Of a stretch of DNA of 64,000 bases, positions 11,794 through 24,384 are shown in pieces (position 1 is the stretch's first letter; each line of letters begins with the position of its first letter). The stretch is from Siphonodentalium dalli (Eukaryota; Mollusca; Scaphopoda; Gadilida; Siphonodentaliidae). The stretch spans positions 128,259,123 to 128,323,122 of the forward strand of contig CP136069.1 in NCBI GenBank assembly GCA_032622095.1, written 5' to 3'. Made by a program: the position numbers and the translations under genes. The notes under the pieces are model-generated. The model made no database searches and was not told the DNA's origin. It saw only the letters and a program-made list of their open reading frames with translations.

Positions 11794-12547
11794 CACCTAA
11801 AAAAAAGAGTTCCCACCCCCTAATATATTCGGTAATATTTTATGAGATATTGGATGGATTTTAACGAAACTTTACGCAAATATTTAGTGGTATCTGATAC
11901 ACAACCTGTGTGAGGCACCGTCTTGTGAGTTATGTTATGGCTGGCTGAGCATCAATTGAATGAATTTTCAAGTTTCAAAACACTGACATATTGAGTGGAC
12001 AGTCACTCCATTGTTCCATTGTTCACACAAGTTGTTACTGGCTGTAAATGTGGTCTAAAAGTGACACTATGAGTCCACGATAACATACGTGTCATCTTCG
12101 GGACACAAAGTTCCTGCTGCATATACCCAGGTCATTCAGTCTCACCACATTCCTTTGAAATGACACCTTGAAGTTTCATGTTGTGAGCAACACAGAGTTA
12201 TTGAAATCAGTATCTTTGAAACCATTTTTCAGTAAACCATATATCTCACCATGTAAGTCATTGAGGAACCAACATATAAGGATGTTCCAAGCATGTGCGA
12301 GAGGTGGGGACCAAGGCACAGCCGAATGTCCGTGATCACTCTAATTGTGTTTTTGCAACTTTTGAAAAGTGCCCCTCTTCCATTCAAATTGTGCTCACTC
12401 AAGCCACATCTCACCCCACAGCACAGTAATTAGCACACTTGATGTATTTGGTACCATAAATCATTTGTGGAAAGTTTCATCAAAATCCATCCAATATCTC
12501 GTAAAATATTACCGAATATATTAGGGAACTTTCTTTTTATGAGGTGT
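11794..12547. mobile_element. Long-TIR non-autonomous element, about 750 bp
   Basis: Terminal inverted repeats of roughly 85-90 bp, 11794-11883 and 12462-12547. They share ACACCT at the tips and the core ATATTCGGTAATATTTTA then GAGATATTGGATGGATTTT. Tips lie next to TA. The interior has no credible coding sequence. The family is not assigned. Confidence 0.8.
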
Positions 12548-12957
12548 TTATTTCCATGTCTTTAATCCAACTGTATTTATATGTCATGTGTATCGATCTC
12601 TCCTATACTTGGAGGTAATACAGATATCTCAATTGGCAATTAGCAATAACTCTTGTTGTGGTAATGCTCGATAAACGGTCACGGGAGATGTCGTGTATAT
12701 ATGCGGGTAACATTTCGTGTAAACACAGCTTAAGGCTAGACCTGACACAGTAACACATATCGGAATTCATATGTTGAATATACCAGCGGGTTTTTGTCTG
12801 GTCACTTTCCTGTCACGTCTATATCGATTAGGCATCAATATACACAGCCTCGAGTGTTTTGTTGGTGCAGGGGTACCTTGAACTGACAATGTGTAAGTGA
12901 GAGTATATGGTACATGGTTTGAAACTTAACTATATGGTACCTTGATATATATATATT
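12548..12957. other. Non-coding stretch
   Basis: I see no gene or repeat structure between the long-TIR element and the following inverted repeat. Confidence 0.4.
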
Positions 12958-13112
12958 CAATCAACGTTGTTTTCGATGCATCTGGTGGCGTATAGAAGTG
13001 CCTGATGAATTACATACTCTATAATTTCGCGATGCGAAGTTATACTAAGTACATAGTTCGGCATCAAACACTTCTATACGCCGATAGATGCACCGTAAAC
13101 AATGTTGATTGC
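12958..13112. repeat. Imperfect inverted repeat
   Basis: Left arm 12958-13000 and right arm 13070-13112 are about 43 bp and largely complementary; both contain the core GGCGTATAGAAGTG or its complement, and TCAACGTTG / CAATGTTGA near the tips. The loop is about 69 bp. This is consistent with a small MITE. Confidence 0.7.
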
Positions 13113-13803
13113 TTATAATTACGACAATCCGAATACATTAGTTGGTGATTAAAAGTTTTGTACGAAGAAACCATATTTAAAACACCAAAATAGAACAACA
13201 ACCGAAGTCATACTTGTGTCTGGGCTTCATCTGGTCTTTTAATGGACATTGGGAAATTGGTTCGAGAATAAATTGGGCGACCGTCTGGAAGTTCATAAAA
13301 TGCACACAATTCGATCTCTGTTTCAAACGTTAAAAGTACACAAAAGCAAGACACCACACCCGTAAACTATTAAACTGTACTACCTAATATCGTCCCTCAT
13401 AAACCTATGAACGTAAATATCAATGTAGTCCATAGGTTTATGAACACATTGTCATTAGAAATGGATTGTCGGACATGAACGACTCCACGTCCGGATTTGG
13501 CAAGAAGTTTGTTTTGATATATAATCAGTGTTGTTACCCTTCGCCCATGTCATCTGATTACACATCAGATAGGTCACACAACCCACATCTCGACAATTGT
13601 TGCCGTGACATTGCAACCTGCGGAGATCTCTCACTCACCGCCATGTTACAGTACAAACACGACACTTTGTTTCATCTTTCGAATCATCGCGAACAATGGT
13701 GTTTGCTCATTTGCATACTTATCGCTTTTAATTTGTAATTGAAATGCGTTGTGCGCATATAGTGATGCGACCAACGTAAATTCGTTTAAGGTGTAATATT
13801 CAT
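13113..13803. other. Non-coding stretch with a small inverted repeat
   Basis: ATAAACCTATGAAC (near 13399) is opposed by CCATAGGTTTATG (near 13430). A 90-codon open frame at 13466-13738 resembles no family I know and is not called. Confidence 0.4.
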
Positions 13804-14406
13804 ATAAGCCTTGTCACTGGTTCGCGATTTTCAAGATGGCCGATGGTTCCATATGGTCCGATTCTTAGCATTTTACCCAACCCACCGGTAAAAGGTCAAA
13901 GTTAAGAAGTAGCATCCATTTGTAAACATTCGACAGCTGAGTGCGAGCATTTTTTATCAGCATTTTATGGCTTAATATAAGTTATTCAGAGTGTAACTAC
14001 GGGTTTAAGAATTGTTTTGTGGCCATGTCATAGATCTACAGAGTTAGGATCTGGTGACGATGCGGACATTCAGACGTTTAAGCGATGGACACCCTCTTGT
14101 CAACGAACTTCCCATAATTTACTGATAAATAGCGAGTATTTGCGATAAAAAAAAATAACGCAAAAACATATACGTGATACACTCAATCGATCTACTTCGT
14201 GAAACCTACGTATTGTATGTATCCAGGGTGATTGTTTAATTAGTTTTATGAAGTTGTCGCACCAGCGATTCGGTAACGAACTGTTGCCATTTTATTTTTG
14301 GGAATTCCCAGACAGGAGCCATATGCTAAAAATAGATGCTACTTCTTAACTTTGACCTCCGGAGACCAAATGGCGGATTCACCGCGAGTTAGTGATCTCA
14401 CTTATT
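13804..14406 (+). mobile_element. Long-TIR MITE family M, copy 1
   Basis: About 600 bp, present again in the same orientation at 47041-47634. Ends are AATAAG/CTTATT-like, and each arm carries GTCAAAGTTAAGAAGTAGC or its complement. Both arms also carry an ATGGC-centred motif (AAGATGGCCGATGG left, AAATGGCGGATTC right) that resembles a YY1 site. No coding sequence. Classification is not possible from the ends alone. Confidence 0.8.
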
Positions 14407-14466
14407 GGGTCTTCTTGTAAGCAGCGTTATAATGAGCTAATACTGAAATACCGCAGACAAATGCAA

Positions 14467-14577
14467 AGCCGAGCGATGTTACAATACGTTTCGTGTTATA
14501 CTAAGCCGAGCGACGTTACAATACGTTTCGTGTTATACTAAGCCGAGCGACGTTACAATACGTTTCGTGTTATACTA
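14467..14577. repeat. 37-bp tandem repeat, three copies
   Basis: Three head-to-tail units begin AGCCGAGCGA. Copies 2 and 3 are identical; copy 1 differs by one base (GATG in place of GACG). Each unit contains ACAATACGTTTCGTG. Confidence 0.95.
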
Positions 14578-15069
14578 AGCGTTGATGTTCAAATAACCGC
14601 TCTACTCATATCATATCAGTAGAGTTTGATTATTTTTCCTGTCGCTACAAATATTCCCCCGACCTCACAAATATACCATTGTAGTAGAACGGCGTGTTGC
14701 CAATTTCTTATCCACAGACGAAAGTTGTAAGTTTCATATATAATCATGCTTGAAATCAACACGTCTAAATTCATTACAAGCTATAAAACAAGACATTTCG
14801 TCATATATAACGTTACTGTGAAATTGAGCTATTTCACTCTCCGTCAACGGATTCTCACAATTTGACCAACAAAATAACGGGACAGTAACAGTCTCAATCA
14901 TAAAATGGTTTACCGATACAAAATTTGAATGTTTAGTTTTCTAAAAAGCGAGGATTCGAACTGTCCGAACTGAACTCCATGCTTTATTTAAAGTTGAATA
15001 AATAGTGGGAAAGACAGACATGCAATCCTAGTCCATAATGAATATAAGTATACGAATATAAATAACAAA
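14578..15069. other. Non-coding stretch
   Basis: No gene recognised. A GTTCGAATCC-like string on the minus strand near 14950 is not part of a tRNA fold. Confidence 0.4.
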
Positions 15070-15206
15070 CGGCGGATTCAACGTGTTCAAGGGTTTTGAC
15101 GGCGATAAAATCCAGCAAACAACATGAACCCCGAAGCCCTTCGGGTTCATGCAGTTTGCTGAATTTTTCTCGCGGTCAAAATCCCACGACCACATTGAAA
15201 CCGCCG
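15070..15206. repeat. Long imperfect hairpin, tiny loop
   Basis: Bases 15070-15134 pair with 15138-15206. Inner stem CATGAACCCCGAAG / CTTCGGGTTCATG has a loop of about 3 bases, then AGCAAAC and GGTTTTGAC blocks pair on both sides, then CGGCGG at the base. Total stem is about 65 bp with scattered mismatches and bulges. It could be a MITE relic or a small-RNA hairpin; only expression data would tell. Confidence 0.75.
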
Positions 15207-17054
15207 CTCATTTCTTATATATATTAAAAACGATTCTAAGACGATCTAATGTCATGGGCCCACTCAGAGTCAATAGATACTCGTCCAGTAAATTCCGCTA
15301 TAAGCTGGGGACGTTTGGACCACAAAATTGCCCTATACGAATGTATCTTGGCCCACTCTTGACGACCCATATAGTTTATGATCTATTTTAATCCGAAAAT
15401 TTCAATAGAAGAACAATGTATTCTATTCAGACTGTTTACCGGTATATACTAATTGATCGAACACAAATCGAAAGCTCGCATGGCTCTGACATACATAACT
15501 GTGTGCCATATGGATTTTAAATACTCTGAATAGTTTGCCATTTATCAGTGCATTTAATCATACACGTGTGCATTGATATTTCCAAATTAAAACCGCGACT
15601 CTTTTGATCAGCCCCTTTCATTACGGGCGTTCCGATTGCCAATCAGTGGTTATTATGAATCCAATACCTGTCTATCAGGTATCAACGAATCTTGTATTGC
15701 GTACATGTACATAGCAATATTCTTGTTAAGAATTACATATGTTGATTCTGGTGCGCTCAGGGTAACTATATACACAGTAATTGAATTCGTATTATGAGTT
15801 GTAAATATACATATAACTACACACTTTAACTCGGTTGTTATTAATATTGTTTATATGCAGTTAAGATAACCCTAACTTAGTTCACTATACGATGTCTTCA
15901 ATGTCACAATGTCACATAACATACACAATAATTATAATGGTTTTAAAAAGTTGATTGGACGTTACTAAATTGACTTAGTTGCACTTAAACTCTTCGCTGC
16001 TAAATGACATTACGATGTCGTGTGCTGGGCTGTTGACATTATTATCATTTCCAGACGAAAAATATAACGGGAATATCACAAGACCCATAAAACTGACTCA
16101 GTTTAATGGCTATTATCATTCACTATCTTGGCAGACCACACACTCTTTGAAACTTCAAGATACAGTTATTCCCATGCACCTATCTCTGAGTTTCAGTTAT
16201 GAATAATGGCCTACTGCTAGTGTGCTGAAGTACGGACATACGGACCATGTAGCACACGACGTGCACTTTTACGGCCGTAATAGTTACGGACGTAATATCA
16301 GCGAAGATGTTAAAGCCCCGTGGCGGTTTGAAGCCCCACATTATGGTCGCGTATGTTACACCCCGGCCCGGTAGCAGGGATTAAAATAAGTCGACACGTT
16401 TCTTTAAGGTGTTTTTACAACATAAACACTTATTCATCTCAATAGAATAAAAAGAAAAGGAGAATGGAGCAACTCGTAACCTCGTTAGTCACTTCCTGAT
16501 ATGATAAAAAATAAAGGGCGTTATTAAACGACCACAAACTTTCTTCTAAAAGTCCCATACTGAATGATACGGAAAGGGAGTTCATAAATCATTATATCTA
16601 CTGCATAGTCCTATAAATAGAACAGATGGGTTAATGAAAAGATCACGCGACGTCATGGGTTATTAATAGGAATTGTAATCCTGTTTATTAAATTTTGACT
16701 TCTTGAATCACATTGTTGTGCATTTGATGGATCCATGTACACATAATACACACGGGTCAGCAAGGTATCACAGGCCTAACTGGCTTGATAAAATTGGTAG
16801 ATCATATAATATAACAATTATTGCATTGTTTCGAGGTTGACAAGAGGATTTATCAACCCGATGAGGTTAATATTCACCGAGGCTGCAGGCCACATTTTGT
16901 GCGAAGCATTGAAACAGAGTGAGAATTGTTATGACTTTGAAGATCGTTAGAGTATATTAAATGCTGCATATTGGTTATTCGTGTATATATATTAACCTAT
17001 CTTATTTCTCCTGTCAAATTACACAATTTGGAGGTTCAAATGGGCTAGGTCCAA
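15207..17054. other. Non-coding stretch
   Basis: Short open frames only (15149-15391 overlaps the hairpin; 15979-16206 is unrecognised). No transposon ends are recognisable. Confidence 0.4.
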
Positions 17055-17313
17055 TTAACCCTTTTTATACTAAATGGATTATCCCAGTCTGTTAAAAAGT
17101 GTAGATCGGAATGGTCTATAAATGATTTGGATGGATGTTAAGGCGAACAGAGCAGACGTTGTATAAATAAAATGCAGAAGGAGCCCTATTTATTGAGGGA
17201 CATGTTTTTATACTAAGTTCAACAATATATATAGTCGTTTGTTGAACTAATTATCTGAACATTTCCTATGGGATAACTAGTCATCAATTAATGTTTAATA
17301 TGGAACTGGTTAA
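17055..17313. mobile_element. piggyBac-like MITE, type P2 (diverged)
   Basis: TTAA plus CCCTTTTTATACTAAATGG at the left, and ATATGGAACTGG plus TTAA at the right. The interior has AAGTTCAACAA opposed by GTTTGTTGAAC and a CTGAACATTTCCTA block, as in 26168-26402. Confidence 0.65.
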
Positions 17314-18059
17314 AATCCCATACTCAAATGTTTCATATATCACACTGTTCAACCGGCTCGTGGGCTATCAGTGAAACAGTGGCGTTATTAAACAATTTCA
17401 ACCAATTAAACAGCGGCATATATCAGTGTTTCACATAGGCCTATTAGTGTATTTTGTCAATTTCGAGGGATCACATGCTATTACGAATTGACAGAACATT
17501 GTTGAAATAAGATCATAACGGGAAGATTTATATAACCCGTTGGGAATTTACCTGGTTGAGGGGTCATCTGGCGATGTACAGTTCGACTTGGGGCAATGGA
17601 ACTCTTGTTTAAAGGCAACACCGGACTATATATGCGTTATAAGGGTACCTGATAATGAGCAGTGAAAGATCTTGTCAGTATGCTAGCCATATGGTATCCT
17701 GGCCTACTCTCGGCTGTAACTCCCCCTCTTCCCGGGGAGCAGTAGATGGTTACTGAGTGTTTAGGCTCATCAGGGTAATAATTGTAATACATTGAGCGCT
17801 TTGGGCCTCATGGGAAAGGCGCTTTACAAATGCTATACATTATTATATGATGTAGGTCAACTTTTCCCAATATATAGGCATTACATTTTTAGCAGGGTTT
17901 ACAGGGTTTTATGTAATTCCTGATCATCACATGTAGAGAGTTTGTTGAAAACATGCGAAATAGGATGAAACTGGTATCAATGGCACTGTAGTTCAAATTG
18001 AAGAGGGGATAATGTCATGGAACGATACAGAATGCGGAAAGTTAAAATGTTTAAAGTAT
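17314..18059. other. Non-coding stretch
   Basis: No gene or intact repeat is recognised. Confidence 0.4.
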
Positions 18060-18560
18060 TTAGTGATGCAAAGAGTAAAATCCATGATGGCTGCTGGCAG
18101 TCATGTTTTTAATTGAATATCATTCAAATTCGATAGCTCCCATCTAGAAGTGGCCCTAAACATGCCAATTAATGTTCAAAACAATTCTCTGATTTGTGCG
18201 GGCTGCAAGGTATAACTGCATGTGGATTCAAATTTGAAATCCATGATGGCTGCATGTTGTTTAACGAATTTCATAAACAAAATCGATGGCTCCCATCTAG
18301 AGGTCACCCACTAAGATCCGAATGAAGTTCGTTCAAATTATATAGCTCCCATTTAGAGGTTATTCTAAACATGCATGCATGTAAATGTTCATACCAATTG
18401 TTCAATAAATGCGGTCTGCTACTGCAAGGCGTGCAGATGAATTCAAATTTGAAATCCAAGATGGCTGCTGGTGGCCATAGTTTTAACGAATTTCGGGGGG
18501 GGGGGATTCAATATCTCCCGAAGATCCATATGAAGTTTGTACCACGCTATGTTGTGGGTA
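18060..18560 (-). repeat. Diverged array of 'ATGGCTGCTGGC' units
   Basis: Degenerate repeats carrying AAATCCAAGATGGCTGCTGG and GATAGCTCCCATCTAGAGG elements, in reverse orientation to the better array at 39169-40235. A G-run lies at about 18494-18505. A further fragment is near 22265-22290. Confidence 0.6.
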
Positions 18561-18989
18561 CATTTCGATGGACACATTAAACAGCGATTTATCTAGTAAC
18601 CGGGAATATCGCATCCCAAACAGAGAACGATTTGTTCTAAAATGGTAAATCCGTTGGACAGCCGCGGTATATACTACATGTGCATGTACGTAACAAATGT
18701 ATCAACTGTCTTTAACGACACATAAATTACGCGGCTTATACTAAACAAGAAAACCATAGTCAGAAATAGTAACGCCACCAAGATCATATTATTCGCCAGA
18801 AATATAAATTATAATATAATTATAATATAAACTAGCTTTCAAATTACATCTGGGAAATTTGGATACTTCCATATATCAAGTTTTCCCGTTTCTCGTGTTA
18901 TACATTACATTCTTCAAACTGTCTTTTTTATTACACTAGCTGGTGGGCCCGACATCGTCCGGGCTGTTTCCCATCTTATTTCCGGCGAA

Positions 18990-19370
18990 ATGCGCGATTT
19001 GACCTTGAATTGACTATTTTGAAAGTCTAGGTCAGGTCGGGGTCACGATTTGACCCGTCCAAAACACTCCCCGGAGAAAAGTACCCATAGGTATAAAATT
19101 TCGTCGAAATCCGTCCGTTTTACACGACTTGACCTTTAATTGACCATTTTGAAGGTCAAGTTCAGGTCGGGGTCACGATTTGACCCGTCCAAAACACTCC
19201 CCGGAGAAAAGCACCCATAGGTATCAAATTTCGTCGAAATCCGTCCGTTTTACACGACTTGACCTTTAATTGACCATTTTGAAGGTTAAGGTCAGGTCGA
19301 GGTCACGATTTGATCCGTCCAAAACACTTCCCGGACACAAGTACCCCTAAGTATAAAATTTCGTCGAAAT
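18990..19370. repeat. 130-bp tandem repeat, about 2.9 copies
   Basis: The marker TGACCCGTCC falls at 19051, 19181 and (as TGATCCGTCC) 19311, giving an exact 130-bp period. Units contain TTTCGTCGAAATC and CTTGACCTTTAATTGACC. Copies are about 90-95% alike. Confidence 0.92.
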
Positions 19371-19373
19371 CTA

Positions 19374-19670
19374 TGGAAAGCTGAAGGGGACATATGCTAG
19401 TTGCTAATTGCTAGTTGCTAGTTATACGACGCACGACTTCACGCGGTTTTTTCAAGGTGTTTCAGGGTGTTTCAAACTAGGAGATAGAATTATTCTGCGT
19501 TTCAAATGGTGATGAATTATAATATTTTATTCATATTTTATGGCATAAATTATTATTAAAACCGTATATACTATTTAAAAAATCGATGACTCGAAAATTA
19601 AGTGGGCCTTTAACGTCAATACAACTAGCAACCAGCAATTAGCAACTAGCATGTCCCCTTCAGCTTTCCA
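19374..19670. mobile_element. Inverted-repeat element with CTAGTTGC-rich arms
   Basis: Arms of about 50 bp, 19374-19424 and 19620-19670, start TGGAAAGCTGAAGGGGACAT. They are followed by a small internal tandem of GCTAGTTGCTAATT. The left arm begins inside the third unit of the 130-bp array, suggesting insertion there. No coding sequence. Confidence 0.75.
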
Positions 19671-20384
19671 TCTTTGATTATCACACGATGCCATGCTTTT
19701 CAAAGGGTGCTGTTTATAATACCAATATCAGCACAAATCAATTCAAGCTCGGACTATCGTGACTCTATCGGTACGGTTTACTCAAGTATGAGAATACCTA
19801 TATACCCATAATGCATTCGCCCATTGGTCCACGGGTTATTAAAATCTCCAAAACATCTTACACCTGTGGCGTAAATAAGACACCGAAAGCGCAAACATGG
19901 CTAGCACAAAAAGCCACTCTCGCCTTGGATACAGATTCGGATTTCAAGTCAAATCGCGTTCGTTCATCGATTAATATTGTCTCGTCCTTGACTACTCAAG
20001 TGAGGCGAGGCACGCGGTTTTATTTATGCACGCATAATAAATTTGCCTTTCAAGAATTGGGCACACAGGTGCATTAATGAGAATTAATCGTTTCCCTGAA
20101 AATTTGGCACGTATTCACTGTCGATAACAATTGTATGTTAGTTTTGATCAGAATAAATAGTATGTGACCCTCAAGGCGTTCGCGATGTAAATAGAAAGTT
20201 ATTGGAACTTCGCCGATCAAACAACAATTAACAAAATGCGCGATTGTAACCGCATCAAAATTTATACACGCTTGTCCTAGAAGAACAGTTTTCATGCATG
20301 CTTGGTAATTTTTACAAATATATATCACGGGGTAGGAACTTCTCCGCGGAACAGACTCCGCTGTCGATTTTTGGTCGAGTTGGA
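19671..20384. other. Non-coding stretch
   Basis: Open frames at 19811-20077 (plus) and 20074-20421 (minus, running into a MITE end) match no family I know. Confidence 0.4.
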
Positions 20385-20467
20385 GACTCGCATAATTATA
20401 TAAGAGAATGAACCGGCACATGATCTTTAATGCTGCACCAGCGCATCTCCCGCCATGAATGGGTTAA
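20385..20467. mobile_element. Right end of a P1-like MITE
   Basis: A diverged CTCGCAT..TATAAGAGAATG half-module is followed by GCACCAGCGCATCTCC and CATGAATGGGTTAA. The same order is found at 24555-24620. No matching left end was identified. Confidence 0.6.
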
Positions 20468-20780
20468 GTAATATCGAGAGTTTAGAGTGTGAATGTGTGG
20501 AGGTACTGACTCAGTATGTGCTCATATATAGCTTGATATATGCGTATATATCATTCCTTTTCATAATGTTCATAAAATACGAGTCTCGACACTTGGTATC
20601 GATGGTACATTTACGCAATCGGCCATTTTGATAACTTACTTGAAATTCGCTCAGTATTATTTTTCATTCAGTTTTACATTGGCGCACTTTGATTTTGCAC
20701 ACCCTGATGCGCGAATTTAAAACTCACAAAATATTTCCGAGGAAACCATGTATCCGACGGCACGCAAAGTTATGGGGTCC

Positions 20781-21280
20781 TTAAAGGTACGGTTGGCCTT
20801 GGCGGTGGGTATCCTGTGAAAATACTTCCACCCATCAAAAACCGCCACAAACAGAAAGAACATCAAAATGTAGACATACTTTGTCCGTAAACAAATAAGA
20901 AATATCGCATAAACAGTATGTTATTGTCATTTGTTTGGCCATTGTTATGTAAACAAAAGCATAAAAAGTTACTTTTCTTGTGTTTGTTTATATTATGATG
21001 GTAAACATAAAGAGCGTTATTTGTTGCTGAATTCCTGATGGACCTAATAAAGAGCGTTTATATCATTTGTGTGTGATTAGCCAGTGACACTGTGCTGTCT
21101 TCTGTGACACAATCAGGCTCTTGCTTGTGTAAAATATAGTAAGTCTTTATGATAGCATGCTGTTTACGCGATGGTCATGGTATATATGAACGAAACTGTA
21201 TGCGTTTTAATGTTTTTCTGTTTACGGTGTTTGGAACAAATATGAATATTTTCGACAATTAAGGCCAACCGTGCCTTTAA
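20781..21280 (-). mobile_element. Kolobok-like TTAA MITE (type K1), reversed
   Basis: TTAA at 20781-20784 and 21277-21280, TIR AAGGTACGGTTGGCCTT and its near-exact complement. It is the same family as 8989-9490 in the opposite orientation. The AAAGAGCGTT motif pair is at 21009 and 21049. The TIR differs from 8989 in the middle (CGGTTGG in place of CGTGCGG), and both ends differ in concert. Confidence 0.88.
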
Positions 21281-22018
21281 TCATGCATGCATTTAATTGT
21301 TGAAATTAGATATGTAAAGACTATTACACCACGATATAAATGTCATCATATTCATGCGAGCGTAGGATATAACTCTTTCGTATTTAATCATGAAGATATG
21401 TATATCTCACACTTGGCCCAAAAATCATTATGGTATTTCAATAGTTAAGGGTATCACTGACGTAAAATCGAACAAAGTAAAGTTACCTGAACGACCATCG
21501 ACAGATTGCTAACTTCAGAAATGCCAGTTCTTAATTGACATGCATAATTTGAATATTGATTATTACACAGACCCGTTTATTTTCCCAGTTTGTTCGCTGA
21601 ACTATCTGAGTCGTAATATTTTTTCGCTCAGTTTTTAATGTGAGCGCGAAAAATTGTACTGCGCGAATTTAAACATGAGTAATGTATCGGCAGCAAACAT
21701 CACGTCTCTACACATAGGAACCACGTATGGTGCTACGTGCAAATTACAAGACAATTGTGAGCAGGAGTTTGAGAAAAGAGGCATATTGAACATGACCAAA
21801 CACGGCACTAACGTGGTTATGTAACAACATGAATGTACTGGTATACCGAATACATAATCTTTTTATCTTAAATCCCTGGAAGGTTCGCATTGTCAATGTC
21901 AATATCAAGTTATTGAAATTTCGCTGCCCAACGAACAAATAAATACTTCTATACGGATGATTTCGTATCGGTATATCAAATAAAATCATACATATTTCTT
22001 TACAGCTGTCAAAATTGT
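21281..22018. other. Non-coding stretch
   Basis: No exon or intact repeat recognised. GCGCGAATTTAAA near 21660 echoes a similar string near 20710. Confidence 0.4.
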
Positions 22019-22600
22019 ACTCATTACAGGGGGGGGGGGGTGAAAAAAAAAATTCCGGCACGTATGCCGGGGTGGGTGGGTGGGTGGTCAAAGCCACCAA
22101 CAAGCAATTTTTTCCGCAACTAAAAAAAAAAATTCCTGCTTGTTTTTTAGTGTTTTGGCAATGAGTTGGGCTTCAAAACCACTTTGAATGAGAGAAATAA
22201 TGTAATTCTAACTGTAAACTGACTGCAGGCAGTTATCGTGTTGTATTTTGTTGCAAATTTTTAAATCCAAGATGGCCGCTGGCAGCCATGTTTTTTTGGC
22301 CGAATGACCTCAAAATGACTCATTCCTATTTACATGTCCATGTTAACATCCATGATAAATAGTATGCACAGAAATTCATATACAGCTGTTTACAGTGAAT
22401 TCCCCCCCCCCCCCCCGCAAATCTCTGTTTTAGTGTTAAAAGGGGGGTGGGTGTCAAAAAATGGTCGGAAAAACTGCCGAAAACAGAAAAAAAATTGGCG
22501 GTGGGGGTGGGTGGGTACAAAAAATGATCGAAAGGGAAAAAATGCCATACGTGCCTGAAATTTTTTTCCGACCCCCCCCCCCTGCTCATTACGGTATTTA
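22019..22600. repeat. Pair of G-run elements in inverted orientation
   Basis: At 22019-22140 a TCATTACAGGGGGG tract leads into AAAAATTCCGGCACGTATG; at 22400-22595 the reverse-oriented relative holds ATACGTGCCTGAAATTTTTTT and a C-run before GCTCATTACGGTA. A third relative is near 33170-33240. Several long open frames here are by-products of the homopolymers. Confidence 0.6.
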
Positions 22601-24037
22601 CAAGAATATTTATGCAAAGGGCTACAACTATTTTTTTCTTGTGTTTTAATACCAATACATTAATATCAGACGACTTAATTAGTGTCCCCATTGCTGTTTC
22701 ATAGCGGGCTTCACGATAACCGACTATGATACTGAAAATGACATCGCGGTATATATGACTAAATAGCGTCACCAATAATCTTGGGTAGAACTGTTTGAGC
22801 ATGGTACTGGTAACAAGCAGAACAATTTATAGAATTATTGATTTTAAATACTTAGCAATATGTTGCATTCATTTGCTGGTAATAATTATGAACAAATGTT
22901 GCTTTGACATGTATACACAATAAATAGTTAATATAAATTGTCCGGAATTTATAAATGCCTGATGTCATCGGGAATTCCCTACCAACTGCAGGTCGCTTAT
23001 GACATTAAAGGTAACTAAAAGTCGCTTATGTGAATAATAACAGCAAACGTCATTATCCAGATTATGCAAACACCACTCATGTTCATTGTATTTGGACTGA
23101 AAACCTTCCAGCAATATTGAGCTGAGATCAGCCCATATAAACGTAAATTGCCGCTCATTGTGCTATGAGGTGAAGGAGAAGATCACTCGATCTTTTCGAC
23201 CATCCCGGGCGCTTCACGTCCAACCACTCTCCACTCCTCTCATTGTGTGAGGCATGCCTACGTGATTGTCTGCATTGTGTTGACAAACGTTAAGGGGGAA
23301 GTGAGAGCACCAATCACTAACGTGTTACCCCGAGCATACATTGTACTTATTTATGAAAAAGAAAATTGACGTCAGCAATTTTAATCACGAAATAAATCTC
23401 ACTTTTCTTCCCTTGCAAAAAGTGAAGTTTGTGCCCATCTGCATACAAAATAAATAGAACCACTGACTTAAACCATGAACTTAGGATACCACTAATGCGA
23501 CTATACCATGATTAATTTCTAAAATAGCTTGCATTCACGCCGAGGGGCATTACAACTATAATGGTAGCTATTGTGCCATCCGATTAACGCGATCATTTAA
23601 GTTTGCGCATTAACCATATTAAGCTGCAAAACAGTGTTCAGACCCCTCGCTACGCTATGTCTGACTGCTGCCAGCATGTGTATTTTCTTAATTAAATCTC
23701 ACATTTGTTATTGAAGTGTTTTGACAGTTCATTCTGGCTTGATCTAGACAATTTTCAAATGAATATGGACAGTTCAGTTTCTCAGAATAATGCAGAATGA
23801 ATTGTAACATACAAAAGTTTCAAATAAATATTTGATTTCTTCCCATTATGTGTGAGGTGCTGGCAGCTGTAAGTCCTGCGTGGCAGTGGATTGAACTCTG
23901 CATAGACATTGTCGAAAGTATATAACCAATGTATGAGTGTCTTGTGACTAATTGAGTCATTTCCGACCGAATGCCGGGTAGAAGGATCGGACTGCATTTT
24001 GCAGGTCCCTTCATCCTCATGTATTGTGGTGTGCGAA
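22601..24037. other. Non-coding stretch
   Basis: No gene or transposon end is recognised. Confidence 0.4.
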
Positions 24038-24254
24038 TTAACCCTTATTTACTAAATGCATTCTCACATTAAGCTATGGGAATCTTCTATTATTGATATG
24101 GAGGGGTTTTCGGGAAATATGAGCAGACCACAAACATAAGAACTGATAATACAATTGATGGGAAATGTTCAGATAATAAGTTCAACAAAGGGCCTATGAA
24201 CAGTTTCTGATGGAACTACTCGTCAATGAGTATTTTTTTCATAGAAAGGATTAA
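24038..24254. mobile_element. piggyBac-like MITE, type P2
   Basis: TTAA-CCCTTATTTACTAAATGC at the left, and CATAGAAAGGA-TTAA at the right. The interior has CAGATAATAAGTTCAACAAA and CTACTCGTCAATGAG blocks found in the other P2 copies. No coding sequence. Confidence 0.7.
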
Positions 24255-24284
24255 CAGTAGAGAGACGAAATGTCGATGCTGGGA

Positions 24285-24384
24285 CCATAGATCATGTCAT
24301 GAATATCTACTCTGGCTACGCCTGTGGAGATCATATTCTTCCATTTCAAAACCTGGTAACGTTATGAACTTATTACGAGAACCT
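24285..24384 (-). repeat. Dispersed repeat family D
   Basis: Contains (as complement) CCAGGTTTTGAAATGGAAG and GATCATGTCATGAATATCTAC. Relatives lie at 24965-25075, 36645-36765, 38925-39030 and 42295-42345. Confidence 0.6.

Noticed and set aside
14940-14965. B-box-like string suggesting a tRNA or tRNA-derived SINE on the minus strand
   Set aside because: No A box, cloverleaf or acceptor stem could be built around it.
20074-20421. 115-codon minus-strand open frame
   Set aside because: Its start lies in a MITE end (palindrome half-module), and no family is recognisable.
21003-21060. AATAAAG strings as polyadenylation signals
   Set aside because: They are part of the repeated AAAGAGCG motif pair in MITEs and follow no gene.
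22326-22802. 158-codon minus-strand open frame
   Set aside because: Most of it is translation of G/C and T homopolymers in an inverted repeat element; no domain is recognisable.
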